A DNA stretch of 10,377 nt from NCBI GenBank assembly GCA_009691645.1, contig SIAT01000052.1:1-10377 (forward strand), read 5' to 3'. Below are positions 1-6,257 of the stretch, one piece after another (the first letter of the stretch is position 1; every line of letters starts with the position of its first letter). Source of the stretch: Pedosphaera sp. GTDB lineage: Bacteria > Verrucomicrobiota > Verrucomicrobiia > Limisphaerales > SIAT01. The notes beneath the pieces were generated by a model, which worked only from the letters and a program-made list of their open reading frames with translations, searched no databases and had not been told where the DNA came from. The translations under genes were made by a program, and so were the position numbers.

Positions 1-714
1 AAAGTGCTCGTCACGCCCGGCGGCAAAAACGGCGCGATTGTCGCGCTCGACAAAAAGACCGGTGCGCTCATCTGGCAGAGCAAGGAATTCACCGACGGCG
101 CGCATTACTCCTCCATCGTTCCCGTCAACTACAGCGGCAAGCGCCAGTACGTGCAGTTCACCGCTGAAAGCGTGGCCAGCGTGGACGCCGCCACCGGTGC
201 CTTGCTCTGGCGTGCGCCGCGCAAAGGCCAGACTGCGGTGATTCCGACGCCGATTTTCAGCGACGGTATTGTGTATGTCACCAGCGGTTACGGCGTCGGC
301 TGCAATGCCTTCAAAGTCGGCAGCTCCGCTTCGCCTGAAGAAATGTATGCGAACAAGAACATGGCGAACCACCACGGCGGCGTGATTCTCAAGGACGGCC
401 ACCTCTTCGGCTTTTCCGACGGCAAAGGTTGGGTCTGCCAGAATCTAAAGACCGGCGAAATCGTCTGGAGCGACAAAGGCGTCGGCAAAGGCTCCATCGC
501 GTATGCCGACGGCCACTTCATCATCCGCAGCGAAGGCGGCAAAGGCACCACGGCGCTCATCGAGGCGACGACAAAGGGCTACGTCGAGAAGGGCCGCTTC
601 GACCAACCCGAGCGCGGGAAGGAAAATTCATGGGCGCACCCCGTCATCGCCAACGGCCGGCTCTACCTGCGCGATCAAGACGCGCTGTTCGCCTACGACG
701 TGAAGGGAAATTAA
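1..714 (+). CDS. PQQ-binding-like beta-propeller repeat protein (5' truncated)
   Basis: This is the C-terminal 237 residues of a protein whose start lies left of the window; the reading frame is open from base 1. It shows repeated beta-propeller blades of the PQQ/BamB-like type. The hallmark 'ALD-x-x-TG-x-x-x-W' tetrad appears at residues 15-25 (ALDKKTGALIW) and 60-70 (SVDAATGALLW). A weaker copy is at 148-156 (NLKTGEIVW), and a final blade ends in LYLRDQDALFAYDVK near the C-terminus. Such proteins are usually exported and are either quinoprotein dehydrogenase-like or non-catalytic scaffolds. They are numerous in Verrucomicrobia and Planctomycetes. I see no catalytic residues that would name a substrate, and the signal peptide, if any, is outside the window. 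A strong terminator follows the stop codon. The family call is confident; the function is unknown. Confidence 0.85.
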   Translation, partial: KVLVTPGGKNGAIVALDKKTGALIWQSKEFTDGAHYSSIVPVNYSGKRQYVQFTAESVASVDAATGALLWRAPRKGQTAVIPTPIFSDGIVYVTSGYGVGCNAFKVGSSASPEEMYANKNMANHHGGVILKDGHLFGFSDGKGWVCQNLKTGEIVWSDKGVGKGSIAYADGHFIIRSEGGKGTTALIEATTKGYVEKGRFDQPERGKENSWAHPVIANGRLYLRDQDALFAYDVKGN

Positions 715-736
715 CCCGTCATCTCTCGAAAACGAC

Positions 737-765
737 AAGGGCCGGCTTCATCGCCGGCCCTTTTT
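737..765 (+). terminator. Rho-independent terminator of the propeller gene
   Basis: A perfect 10-bp stem, AAGGGCCGGC (737-746) with GCCGGCCCTT (753-762), closes a 6-nt TTCATC loop, and a run of five T begins at 761. It lies 22 nt after the stop codon at 714, between two converging genes. Read on the minus strand the same hairpin is followed by a T-enriched stretch (TTGTCGTTTTC), so it may also end the helicase transcript, less efficiently. Confidence 0.9.
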
Positions 766-815
766 GTTGCAACCGCCCACCGTCAGTGCGGCGGCGCGAA
801 GATCAGCCCGAAGAC

Positions 816-2843
816 TCAGCCCAGCGAAGCGCGCAAGGCGGCGAACATGTTCCTTCCCTCTTCCACGCTCACGGGTCGTTTGCCGGCCTCGTCCACGTCC
901 TCGATCAGTTCCGCCGGCAGCTCCTTCAGAAAAGGCGAAGGATGGCACGGCAACAACTGGCCGTACTTTTTGCGCCCGCCGCAGTGGCTGATGGTGAGCG
1001 CCTCTTTCGCGCGCGTGATGGCCACGTAGAAAAGCCGGCGTTCCTCGTCCATCGTCCCCTCGACCTTCGATCGCGAGTGCGGCAGAAGGCCATCCTCCAG
1101 CCCCACGATGTGCACGCGCGGGTACTCGAGTCCTTTGCACGAGTGCATGGTGATGAGCGTCACGGCGTCGCTCGTGGCCTCCTTCTCATCGTCGCGACCG
1201 GCGTCGAGCGTCAACTCCTCGAGGAAGTTCTGGAGACGCTCGGCCGGCGGCAGTCCGGGTGAACCGCCGTCGAGCGTGACGGTGAGTTCCTTCAAGTTGC
1301 GCACGCGGCTATCGGCTGTCTCGATGTTCTTCTCGGAACGCCGCAACTCGTCGAGATAACCGGTTTCAGCGAGGAAACGATCGGCCCACGTGGATAGCGA
1401 AAGACTCTCCTCGGCAGCCAGCGGTGTCCGGGTCTGCTCGACAAAAACGACGAACTCGGCGATGGCCTCGCGGGCTTTCGGCAGGAATTGCGCCTGCACA
1501 TCGGTGTGGCGCATCGCGCTAAAAACAGAGCAGTGCCGCTCCTGACTGGCCGCGAGCAGCCGTTCCATCGTCACATCGCTCAGCCCGCGCGCGGGGACAT
1601 TGGCGATGCGAAGCAGGCTCACGTCATCGTGCGGGTTGATGAAAGTTTTGAGGTAGGCGAGGAAGTCGCGGATCTCGCGGCGATCGAAGAAACTCTGTCC
1701 GCCGACGAGGTGGTACCGCACGCTGCCTTTGCGCAGCGCGGTCTCGATCGCGCGTGATTGCTGGTTCGTGCGGAACAGGATCGCCTGTTCGCGCCACGGC
1801 ACGCGGTGCATCAGCCGGTCTGCCTCGATATCTTCGACCACCCCGCGCGCCTCCTCCTCGTCGTCAACGAAAGCGGCGAGGCGGATCTTGCTCCCCTGCC
1901 CTTTCTGCGACCAAAGCTGCTTGGGCAGGCGGCGCGGGTTGTTTTTGATGACGGCGTTGGCGGCGGAAAGGATCGTGTTCGTCGAGCGATAATTCTGCTC
2001 GAGCTTGATAACCTTCACCTCCGGATAATGCTTCTCGAGATCGAGCAGGTTGGCGACCTCCGCGCCGCGCCAACCGTAGATGGATTGATCATCGTCGCCC
2101 ACCACGCAGAGGTTGCGATGCTCGGAGGTGAGCGAGTGGACCAACTCGAACTGCGCCGCGTTGGTGTCCTGATACTCGTCCACCATCACGTAGCGATACT
2201 TGGCGCGGCAGGCGGCGAGCGCATCCGGATGCTCCTTGAAAAGGCGCAACGTCAGCAAAATCAAATCATCGAAATCCACCGCGTTGCAGGCGCGCAACGA
2301 AGACTCGTAACGCTTGCGGATGTGCTCGGTCATCGCGCGCAGACTCTCATCGGCGAAGGCGGCCGCCTGCGTGCCGCCGTTCTTGTAGCGGCTGAGCAGG
2401 GAAAGGATGGCTTTCGGATCGGTCTTCTCGCCTTTGGCAGAAATGGTGCTGAGGATTTTCTTCACCGTCCCGAGTTGCTCGGATTCGTCGTAGATGACGA
2501 AGTTGCGCTTGTACCCGAGCTTCTCGATGTGCTGGCGCAGGATGCGCACGCAGAGCGAGTGGAAGGTGCAGAGCGTCGGCCGCTCGGGCTTGCCATCACC
2601 CTCGGAGGAGCGGGCGCGCGGCAGGAGCTGTTTCACGCGATCGAACATCTCACGCGCGGCCTTGTTGGTGAATGTGACGGCGAGAACGTTCCCGGGCGCG
2701 ACACCGCGGGCGATCATGTGGGCGATGCGATGCGTGACGGTCTTGGTCTTGCCCGTGCCCGCGCCGGCAAGGATGAGCACCGGGCCGCGAATCTGCTCGG
2801 CGGCGGCCCGTTGCTGCGGATTGAGCGCATCCAAGTTCACCAT
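816..2843 (-). CDS. Rep/UvrD-family ATP-dependent DNA helicase (superfamily 1A)
   Basis: A 675-residue 3'-5' DNA helicase of the UvrD/Rep/PcrA family, which unwinds DNA at stalled forks and during repair. Visible motifs: Walker A GAGTGKT (27-33); motif Ia AVTFTNKAAREM (55-66); Walker B/motif II VDEYQDTN (221-228); motif III VVGDDDQSIYGWRGA (247-261); motif IV LEQNYRSTNTIL (281-292); motif V ITMHSCKGLEYP (564-575); motif VI DEERRLFYVAITRAKE (599-614). Length and the C-terminal layout (KYGQLLPCHPSPFLKELP, ending MFAALRASLG) resemble E. coli Rep (about 673 aa) more than the longer UvrD/PcrA, so Rep-like is my best guess, but I do not assign the symbol. The start at 2843 places the Q-motif-like NPQQRAA at residues 8-14, as expected. 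No Shine-Dalgarno is visible. A promoter-like sequence lies close upstream, so it can be transcribed separately from the STAS gene. Confidence 0.95.
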   Translation of the reverse strand: MVNLDALNPQQRAAAEQIRGPVLILAGAGTGKTKTVTHRIAHMIARGVAPGNVLAVTFTNKAAREMFDRVKQLLPRARSSEGDGKPERPTLCTFHSLCVRILRQHIEKLGYKRNFVIYDESEQLGTVKKILSTISAKGEKTDPKAILSLLSRYKNGGTQAAAFADESLRAMTEHIRKRYESSLRACNAVDFDDLILLTLRLFKEHPDALAACRAKYRYVMVDEYQDTNAAQFELVHSLTSEHRNLCVVGDDDQSIYGWRGAEVANLLDLEKHYPEVKVIKLEQNYRSTNTILSAANAVIKNNPRRLPKQLWSQKGQGSKIRLAAFVDDEEEARGVVEDIEADRLMHRVPWREQAILFRTNQQSRAIETALRKGSVRYHLVGGQSFFDRREIRDFLAYLKTFINPHDDVSLLRIANVPARGLSDVTMERLLAASQERHCSVFSAMRHTDVQAQFLPKAREAIAEFVVFVEQTRTPLAAEESLSLSTWADRFLAETGYLDELRRSEKNIETADSRVRNLKELTVTLDGGSPGLPPAERLQNFLEELTLDAGRDDEKEATSDAVTLITMHSCKGLEYPRVHIVGLEDGLLPHSRSKVEGTMDEERRLFYVAITRAKEALTISHCGGRKKYGQLLPCHPSPFLKELPAELIEDVDEAGKRPVSVEEGRNMFAALRASLG

Positions 2844-2853
2844 CAGGGCGCGG

Positions 2854-2881
2854 AGTTTAGAACTCGAACGGACGAAAGCAA
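2854..2881 (-). promoter_or_regulatory. Candidate promoter of the helicase gene
   Basis: On the minus strand, TTGCTT (2876-2881) and TAAACT (2854-2859) are 16 nt apart, and the -10-like box ends 10 nt before the ATG at 2843. Only TTG of the -35 consensus matches. The support is the similar arrangement upstream of the DUF151 gene (TTG...TAAAGT, 11 nt before ATG). If real, the transcript has almost no leader. Confidence 0.35.
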
Positions 2882-2940
2882 GCGGACGACGGGGAAAGTT
2901 TTCGACAACGGAGAAAACGCTCCGAACCGCGCGCCGCCGA

Positions 2941-3465
2941 TCACAGCGCCGCGGTTTCCTGGCGCTTCAAATCCTCGGCGAGGAACTGGATGACATCCTT
3001 GAACTTGGGGGCGTTCTCGGGATTCACCTGTATCAGCGTCTGGTGCGCCGCGATCGAGGTGCCGGTCATCTCCGCGCGTGTGGCTTCAGCGGAAGCCACC
3101 GGCTGATAGGCGGCGGTCAGCGGGTTCTCACCCGTGCGGAACTTGAAGAGATGCGCGACGCCGAGGTTCTCCAGCAGATCGCTCACGCGCGGGCTGGGAT
3201 TGAGCAACTCGAAGAGCCCGTCCGCAGCGGTCTCGGGCGCTTTGCTGGCCTTGATGGCGAGGCCAGCGAGCACACCGAGAAACGTGCTGTCCATCACCAG
3301 ACAATCGACGAGATCGAGCACGAAACGCCGATGGCCGCGCCGAGCCATCTCGTTCACCAGCGTCTTGAAATCCACGCTGGAAGCAAAGTTCGCCCGGCCG
3401 GAAATCTTCACGCAGACGGCTGGGCCGACGACGGCGACCATCAGACTGGCAGCGGGGTTGCTCAT
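2941..3465 (-). CDS. STAS-domain protein (anti-sigma-factor antagonist-like)
   Basis: A 174-residue protein with an N-terminal STAS domain (about residues 5-112) related to SpoIIAA/RsbV anti-anti-sigma factors. The diagnostic helix-capping motif is VMDSTFLGVLAGLA (57-70). Ser60 aligns with the serine phosphorylated in SpoIIAA (DSSGLG), so control by a serine kinase/phosphatase is plausible by homology. The segment ELLNPSPRVSDLLENLGV (86-103) matches the usual last STAS strand and helix. Residues 117-174 form an extension beyond the normal STAS length (about 110 aa). It has no recognised domain and is rich in Ala, Glu and Thr. No HPK/RsbW-type kinase, sigma factor or PP2C phosphatase is encoded nearby, so the partner is unknown. 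It lies 30 nt after holA and probably shares its transcript. Confidence 0.85.
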   Translation of the reverse strand: MSNPAASLMVAVVGPAVCVKISGRANFASSVDFKTLVNEMARRGHRRFVLDLVDCLVMDSTFLGVLAGLAIKASKAPETAADGLFELLNPSPRVSDLLENLGVAHLFKFRTGENPLTAAYQPVASAEATRAEMTGTSIAAHQTLIQVNPENAPKFKDVIQFLAEDLKRQETAAL

Positions 3466-3495
3466 GGAAGCGTTGGTTGCGGCTCCTCGACGGGT

Positions 3496-4644
3496 TCAAC
3501 GTCCCGTCACTGCCAATGTGTCGGCGCGGAGAATCTGCGTCAAGGTCTGTTGCAGCACTAACTCGGTGTCGAGGCCGCTAGCGACGAGCCGGCGGTTGCA
3601 CTGGAGCAGCAGATCGAGCGCGCGCACCAGATCGGCCGAGGACCAGCGCCGCGCCTGCGGCAGCGCCTTGAAGAGCACGTAGGGATTGAGCGCGAGCGGA
3701 TTGATCCGGCGGTCGGTCGGTAGCCCTTCCGTCGGCACGCGTTCGATTTGCGCCTTGAAACGGTTGTAGTCGCGCTCCTCCTTCAACCAACCAGCGCCGA
3801 GCATCTCCTTCAAGAACAGTAGCGCACGGACTTTGGTGATCAATCCGTAGAGCAGGCCGATCTCGGACTTCTGCCGATCGGTCTCCATCCCCCACAATTC
3901 CTCGTCGAGACAACGCAGCAGGCGCGGCAGATCACGGTCGCCGAGGGCGTCCCCCAGCGCGAAGGCGCGCGCCTGTTTGTTGCGCGAGACGATCGCCAGA
4001 ACATCCTCCACGCCCACCTCGTCGCGGGCGGCGGCGTAAAGCGTCACCTTCTCCACCTCACTCTCCAGTTGGCGCGCATTCGGGCCGACGGCCTGCACCA
4101 GTTCCGCCAACGCCTCGTCGGTGATGGCGCGTTTGAGCGCACGGAACTTTTTCAAAGCCAGTTCCTCGGCGCGCGCGGCCCAGTCGCGATCGTCAATCGA
4201 GAGCGCGGCGAAAATCTCCACCGTGCCGAGCTTCTCGACGGTTTTATAGAACGTCTTGCGCTTGTCCACCTTGCCGGCGCTGATTAGCAGGCGCACGCCG
4301 TCCCAGCGGAAGTTCTTCAGCTCCTGCGCCAGTTCGCCGAGCGTTTCGGTGACAGCCGCCGCGGAAGCGGTGCGGTCGTCGCCGAGGAAGGTGCAATCCT
4401 TGAACCAAACGGCCTTGCCGCCGCCAAAGAACGGGAGCGTGTTGAGCGCTTCACGAAGACGTGCGAGGGATTTGAGAGCTTCACCGGAATTACCCGCCGC
4501 GGCGTCAATCGTCTCGTGATCCATCCCGCCCAGTTCGGTGCTCCACGTCTGGTAGAGTTGGCGCGCGCGCTGGCTTACGCCGAAATCATCGTCGCCGCAG
4601 ATGAGGGCGACAGGGCCGGTGGGTTGAGCAGAACTCGGAGGCAT
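3496..4644 (-). CDS. holA: DNA polymerase III, delta subunit
   Basis: A 382-residue HolA homologue, the clamp-loader subunit that opens the beta sliding clamp. The N-terminal domain begins PVALICGDDDFGVSQRARQL (11-30), matching the family's 'GxDxFLxxxxxxxL' opening. This is followed by a degenerate AAA+ core with PFFGGGKAVWF (71-81) and LLISAGKVDKRKTFYKTVE (119-137), the latter typical of delta. The C-terminal collar shows ALDLLLQCNRRLVASGLDTE (342-361), the family's 'D..LKS.G.dp...lE' signature. The frame is open to 4845, but I chose ATG 4644. The upstream 67 residues are Arg/Ser-rich, do not resemble the family and overlap the neighbouring gene, and homology begins just after this Met. It starts 7 nt after the DUF151 stop. 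No Shine-Dalgarno is visible, so translation may be coupled to the upstream gene. Confidence 0.9.
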   Translation of the reverse strand: MPPSSAQPTGPVALICGDDDFGVSQRARQLYQTWSTELGGMDHETIDAAAGNSGEALKSLARLREALNTLPFFGGGKAVWFKDCTFLGDDRTASAAAVTETLGELAQELKNFRWDGVRLLISAGKVDKRKTFYKTVEKLGTVEIFAALSIDDRDWAARAEELALKKFRALKRAITDEALAELVQAVGPNARQLESEVEKVTLYAAARDEVGVEDVLAIVSRNKQARAFALGDALGDRDLPRLLRCLDEELWGMETDRQKSEIGLLYGLITKVRALLFLKEMLGAGWLKEERDYNRFKAQIERVPTEGLPTDRRINPLALNPYVLFKALPQARRWSSADLVRALDLLLQCNRRLVASGLDTELVLQQTLTQILRADTLAVTGR

Positions 4645-4651
4645 CGGCGCG

Positions 4652-5128
4652 TCAGGTCTCGGATTCCTCACCGCGCCTACCGCCCTCGCTGCCCTCCTCG
4701 TTGATGCGGTCGAGGTGCTCGGACATATCCTCGACCTGCTCGAAGAGTGCCGCGGAAACGTAGATGGGAGACTTGTGCGCCGAGGCGAGAGCGAGGCAAT
4801 CGCTCGGGCGCGCGTCCACCTCCACGATCTTCCGGCCCAGTTCATTTTCCTGCTGGAGAATGAGCCGTGCGAAGTAAGTCGAATTCTTCAACTCGGTGAT
4901 GACGATACGCTCGACTTTCACGCCGAGCCCTTTGAAAATGCTGTTGATGAGGTCGTGCGTGAGCGGGCGCTCCTTCGGCGCGTCGCGCAAAAACATCCCG
5001 ATCACCGAGGCCATCGTCGGCTCGACTTGGATGACGAAAACCTTCTCGTCATTGCCGAGGAAGATGGCCGCGCCGCTGTTCGCCGGCAGGATGCCGCGGA
5101 TCTGAACTGGCACGACTTCCTTCTTCAT
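4652..5128 (-). CDS. Bifunctional nuclease family protein (DUF151)
   Basis: A 158-residue protein of the DUF151/bifunctional nuclease family, named from plant proteins with reported RNase/DNase activity; the role of the bacterial members is poorly defined. Family signatures are RPLTHDLINSIFKGLGVKV (54-72), ERIVITELKNSTYFARLIL (73-91) and the most conserved block VEVDARPSDCLALAS (102-116), followed by PIYVSAALFE (121-130). The frame is open to 5341, but the start is set at 5128 because MKKEVVPVQIRGI resembles the family N-terminus. The residues upstream are Arg-rich and non-homologous, and they overlap the divergent gene's start. The C-terminal tail (about 136-158) is Glu/Gly-rich and probably disordered. 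It heads a minus-strand group with holA and the STAS gene. Confidence 0.88.
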   Translation of the reverse strand: MKKEVVPVQIRGILPANSGAAIFLGNDEKVFVIQVEPTMASVIGMFLRDAPKERPLTHDLINSIFKGLGVKVERIVITELKNSTYFARLILQQENELGRKIVEVDARPSDCLALASAHKSPIYVSAALFEQVEDMSEHLDRINEEGSEGGRRGEESET

Positions 5129-5139
5129 TACGCAAACCA

Positions 5140-5168
5140 ACTTTAGAGCCTCGCTGTGTCCGATACAA
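5140..5168 (-). promoter_or_regulatory. Candidate promoter of the DUF151-holA-STAS operon
   Basis: On the minus strand TTGTAT (5163-5168) and TAAAGT (5140-5145) are separated by 17 nt. The -10-like box ends 11 nt upstream of the ATG at 5128, giving a predicted leader of only a few bases. The -35 match is weak. It sits in the 106-nt divergent gap shared with the heptose adenylyltransferase gene. Confidence 0.4.
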
Positions 5169-5234
5169 GCCCCTGCGCGGCGCGCGGCGAATTGACCGTT
5201 GCCTCGCGCCCCACCCTGCGGCATCATCCCGCGA

Positions 5235-5720
5235 ATGGATTTCCGTTCCAAAATCCTCACGCTTGAGACCCTTCCCGCGTGGCGCGAACGTCTCCGTGCC
5301 GAAGGAAAAAAACTCGCGGTCACCAACGGCTGCTTCGACATCCTCCACCTCGGCCATGTGAATTATCTCGCCGCTGCGCGAGCGCAAGCCGACGCCCTCC
5401 TTGTCGGCGTCAACTCCGACGGCTCCATCCGCCAACTCAAAGGAGCCGGACGCCCCGTGAACCCCGAGACCGACCGCGCCCTCGTAGTCGCCGCGTTGCA
5501 GTCGGTGGACGCCGTTTGCGTCTTCGATGAACTGCGCGCCACCCTCCTTCTCGCGCTCGTCCTCCCCGATATCTATGTCAAAGGAGGCGACTACGCTGTC
5601 GAGCAACTCCCGCAGGAAGAGCGCGATGTCATCACCCAATGCGGCGGTCGCATTGTCGTTCTCGGCCACGTCCCCGGCAAGTCCACCTCCGGCCTCATCG
5701 AGAAAATAACCAAACTCTGA
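5235..5720 (+). CDS. rfaE2: D-glycero-beta-D-manno-heptose 1-phosphate adenylyltransferase (RfaE domain II, stand-alone)
   Basis: A 161-residue nucleotidyltransferase that converts heptose-1-phosphate plus ATP to ADP-heptose, a precursor of the LPS inner core. The HxGH-type nucleotide-binding site is in NGCFDILHLGHVNYL (31-45; His38, Gly40, His41). Other RfaE-II signatures are VGVNSDGSIRQLKG (57-70), GRPVNPETDRA (72-82), VDAVCVFDE (91-99), DIYVKGGDY (112-120) and GKSTSGLIEKI (148-158). In E. coli this activity is fused to a sugar kinase in HldE; here only the transferase half is present, so the kinase (HldA/RfaE1-like) must be encoded elsewhere. The ATG at 5235 was chosen because the frame upstream (from 5199) is not family-like and the domain needs only about 25 leading residues. 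TTGACC at 5192-5197 could be a -35 box, but no good -10 pairs with it. Confidence 0.93.
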   Translation: MDFRSKILTLETLPAWRERLRAEGKKLAVTNGCFDILHLGHVNYLAAARAQADALLVGVNSDGSIRQLKGAGRPVNPETDRALVVAALQSVDAVCVFDELRATLLLALVLPDIYVKGGDYAVEQLPQEERDVITQCGGRIVVLGHVPGKSTSGLIEKITKL

Positions 5721-5743
5721 CGTTTGCAGCCGCCACCACCGAC

Positions 5744-5771
5744 TTGACCAGCCACGAACTTCCGCTACCTT
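5744..5771 (+). promoter_or_regulatory. Candidate promoter of the small secreted protein gene
   Basis: TTGACC (5744-5749; 5/6 to consensus) and TACCTT (5766-5771) are 16 nt apart, directly after the adenylyltransferase stop. The -10-like box ends 9 nt before the ATG at 5781, so the transcript would be leaderless or nearly so. No Shine-Dalgarno precedes the start. Confidence 0.45.
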
Positions 5772-5780
5772 TTCAAACCA

Positions 5781-6185
5781 ATGAAAACAATCTTCGCTCT
5801 GTTCCTCTGCCTCGCCGCCGTCACCGCCGAAGCTCAGATCAACCGGCCGCTTCCGCCCGAGATCGTTCCCGCCGAACCGGCGCCCGAGGAGCCGCCCGTC
5901 ATTGAAGACTTCTTCGGCCCCGGCCGTTACCAACTCGTCACCGCGCAAATCACCGTCGAAGGCCGTGAGCGCTCTGTCGTGCTGCGGCTCGACACTGCCA
6001 CCGGCAAAGTCTGGACACTCGAAGCCGCGCCGAACGCAGTGCCGGGCAAACCGGCGTTCCGTTTTCTGGAAGTGCAGGACAATCTGCCGCGGCCACGTCT
6101 CGGATTCCCCGTTAGCTCGCCCGGCGCTGTCGGGATTGAAATCGCCCCGCCACTCCCGCCGGGACGCACGCCTCCGAACCGCTGA
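5781..6185 (+). CDS. Small secreted protein of unknown function
   Basis: I do not recognise this 134-residue protein. It begins with a clear Sec signal peptide: a short basic N-terminus (MKT), the hydrophobic core IFALFLCLAAV and a likely signal-peptidase-I site after AEA (residues 16-18). There is no lipobox cysteine at the cleavage point. The mature part opens with a Pro/Glu-rich linker (about 20-40). Next comes a probable beta-rich core containing GPGRYQLVTAQI (47-58) and VVLRLDTATGKVWTLEA (66-82), and the protein ends in a Pro-rich tail with no Cys. The 'LDTATGKVWTL' stretch resembles a single propeller-type strand motif, but one copy cannot form a propeller. It is probably periplasmic. 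It lies 60 nt after the adenylyltransferase gene and 72 nt before guaB, with its own candidate promoter. Confidence 0.75.
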   Translation: MKTIFALFLCLAAVTAEAQINRPLPPEIVPAEPAPEEPPVIEDFFGPGRYQLVTAQITVEGRERSVVLRLDTATGKVWTLEAAPNAVPGKPAFRFLEVQDNLPRPRLGFPVSSPGAVGIEIAPPLPPGRTPPNR

Positions 6186-6257
6186 TCGCGCCGACGCAGC
6201 TCAATCTCGCTGCACTTCCCGCTTGTCAACGGAGCGGCGCACTTGGCATCTTCGGGT

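Noticed and set aside
2900..2930. Weak CGGAG/CTCCG hairpin after the STAS gene (minus strand) as a terminator
   Set aside because: Five base pairs and no downstream T tract; the 97-nt gap holds only the helicase promoter-like sequence that I can support.
1758..2993. 411-residue plus-strand open frame antisense to the helicase
   Set aside because: The opposite strand encodes a helicase with every family motif. The antisense translation has no recognisable domain; long antisense frames are expected in GC-rich genes.
4645..4845. 67-residue N-terminal extension of HolA
   Set aside because: It overlaps the DUF151 coding region, is Arg/Ser-rich and does not resemble the family; the internal ATG at 4644 fits the HolA N-terminus.
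5049..5948. 299-residue minus-strand frame opposite the adenylyltransferase and secreted-protein genes
   Set aside because: Its translation is low-complexity Gly/Asp/Glu-rich with no family resemblance, while the plus strand encodes a clear RfaE-II enzyme.
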